Positions 63,762 through 64,000 of a stretch of 64,000 nt of DNA are shown one piece after another. The position numbers and the translations under genes were made by a program. Each line of letters opens with the position of its first letter. The stretch's first letter is position 1. A model generated the notes under the pieces. That model was not told the DNA's origin and ran no database searches. It saw only the letters and a list, made by a program, of their open reading frames with translations. This DNA is from Brachynemurus nebulosus (taxonomy: Eukaryota > Arthropoda > Insecta > Neuroptera > Myrmeleontidae): the NCBI GenBank assembly GCA_035578155.1, contig JAPWDM010000005.1, positions 49,432,954 to 49,496,953 on the forward strand, given 5' to 3'.

Positions 63762-64000
63762 AATGTAAAATACACATCAGCGTTTGTTTGTAGATACAGC
63801 GTTTGTAGGAAAGAATTTTATGGAATTCCTTGTATATTTGTTAATAAACTTTTAATATTTTAAGAATTTTAAAAAGAAGCCATGTGTTTTGAATTTGGTT
63901 TTGCAAGAATTAAACACAAATAAATTTTATCAAAACCGCTCACTTTTAATGTGTATATTTTTATAGGTAAGTATTCTGATAAATAGATAATTAGGCTTAT

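Overview
This is a eukaryotic, AT-rich window dominated by non-coding DNA and small DNA transposons. It is almost certainly from an insect or another arthropod; I cannot name the species. Signs are long (TA)n arrays, TA-, TTA-, TTAA- and 8-bp-flanked miniature transposons (MITEs), introns with consensus splice sites, and no bacterial gene structure. Nearly all the short open frames are chance or fall inside repeats.

The one convincing piece of a host gene is a 99-nt minus-strand internal exon at 3824-3922. It has a pyrimidine-tract acceptor, a GTAAGT donor and a peptide beginning RGSDELLSQ, which matches from memory the N-terminal region of polypyrimidine tract-binding protein (hephaestus/PTB in insects, PTBP1 in vertebrates). 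The next exon (first RRM) is not visible and would lie left of the window. If this is right, positions above 3922 are 5' intron and promoter territory of a very large gene read right to left. A candidate first exon lies at 52873-52999, with a start codon whose frame fits the 3824-3922 exon. It would leave an intron of about 49 kb.

The rest is a layered set of repeats. Left part (1-8 kb): dispersed repeat A, a CACAGT-ended element containing a second complete MITE, repeat B split by about 1 kb that includes a Harbinger-like MITE, a 76-nt hairpin, and repeat C with a 31-bp minisatellite. Middle (8-34 kb): a mariner-like MITE, TTAA-flanked elements at 11.3, 15.9, 18.2 and 28.3 kb, a TIR element at 14.5 kb, a large hairpin at 17.2 kb, a second copy of repeat C, and a complete hAT MITE with a perfect 8-bp target duplication at 31.9 kb. 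Right part (34-64 kb): a second CACAGT element showing the empty site for the nested MITE, a 185-bp palindrome, further copies of repeats A and B, a 1.1-kb GGGGTAATTGTGA element, a pogo/Tigger-like element with transposase scraps at 48.0-48.8 kb, a 742-bp hAT element at 51.0 kb, a pogo-like MITE at 60.5 kb, and TIR elements at 62.1 and 63.2 kb.

I see no rRNA, CRISPR array or convincing tRNA. The most unusual signals are the two CACAGT copies that carry different palindromes over a shared right arm, the near-perfect palindromes at 17.2 and 35.9 kb, and several unrelated element families that repeat their own terminal motif internally.
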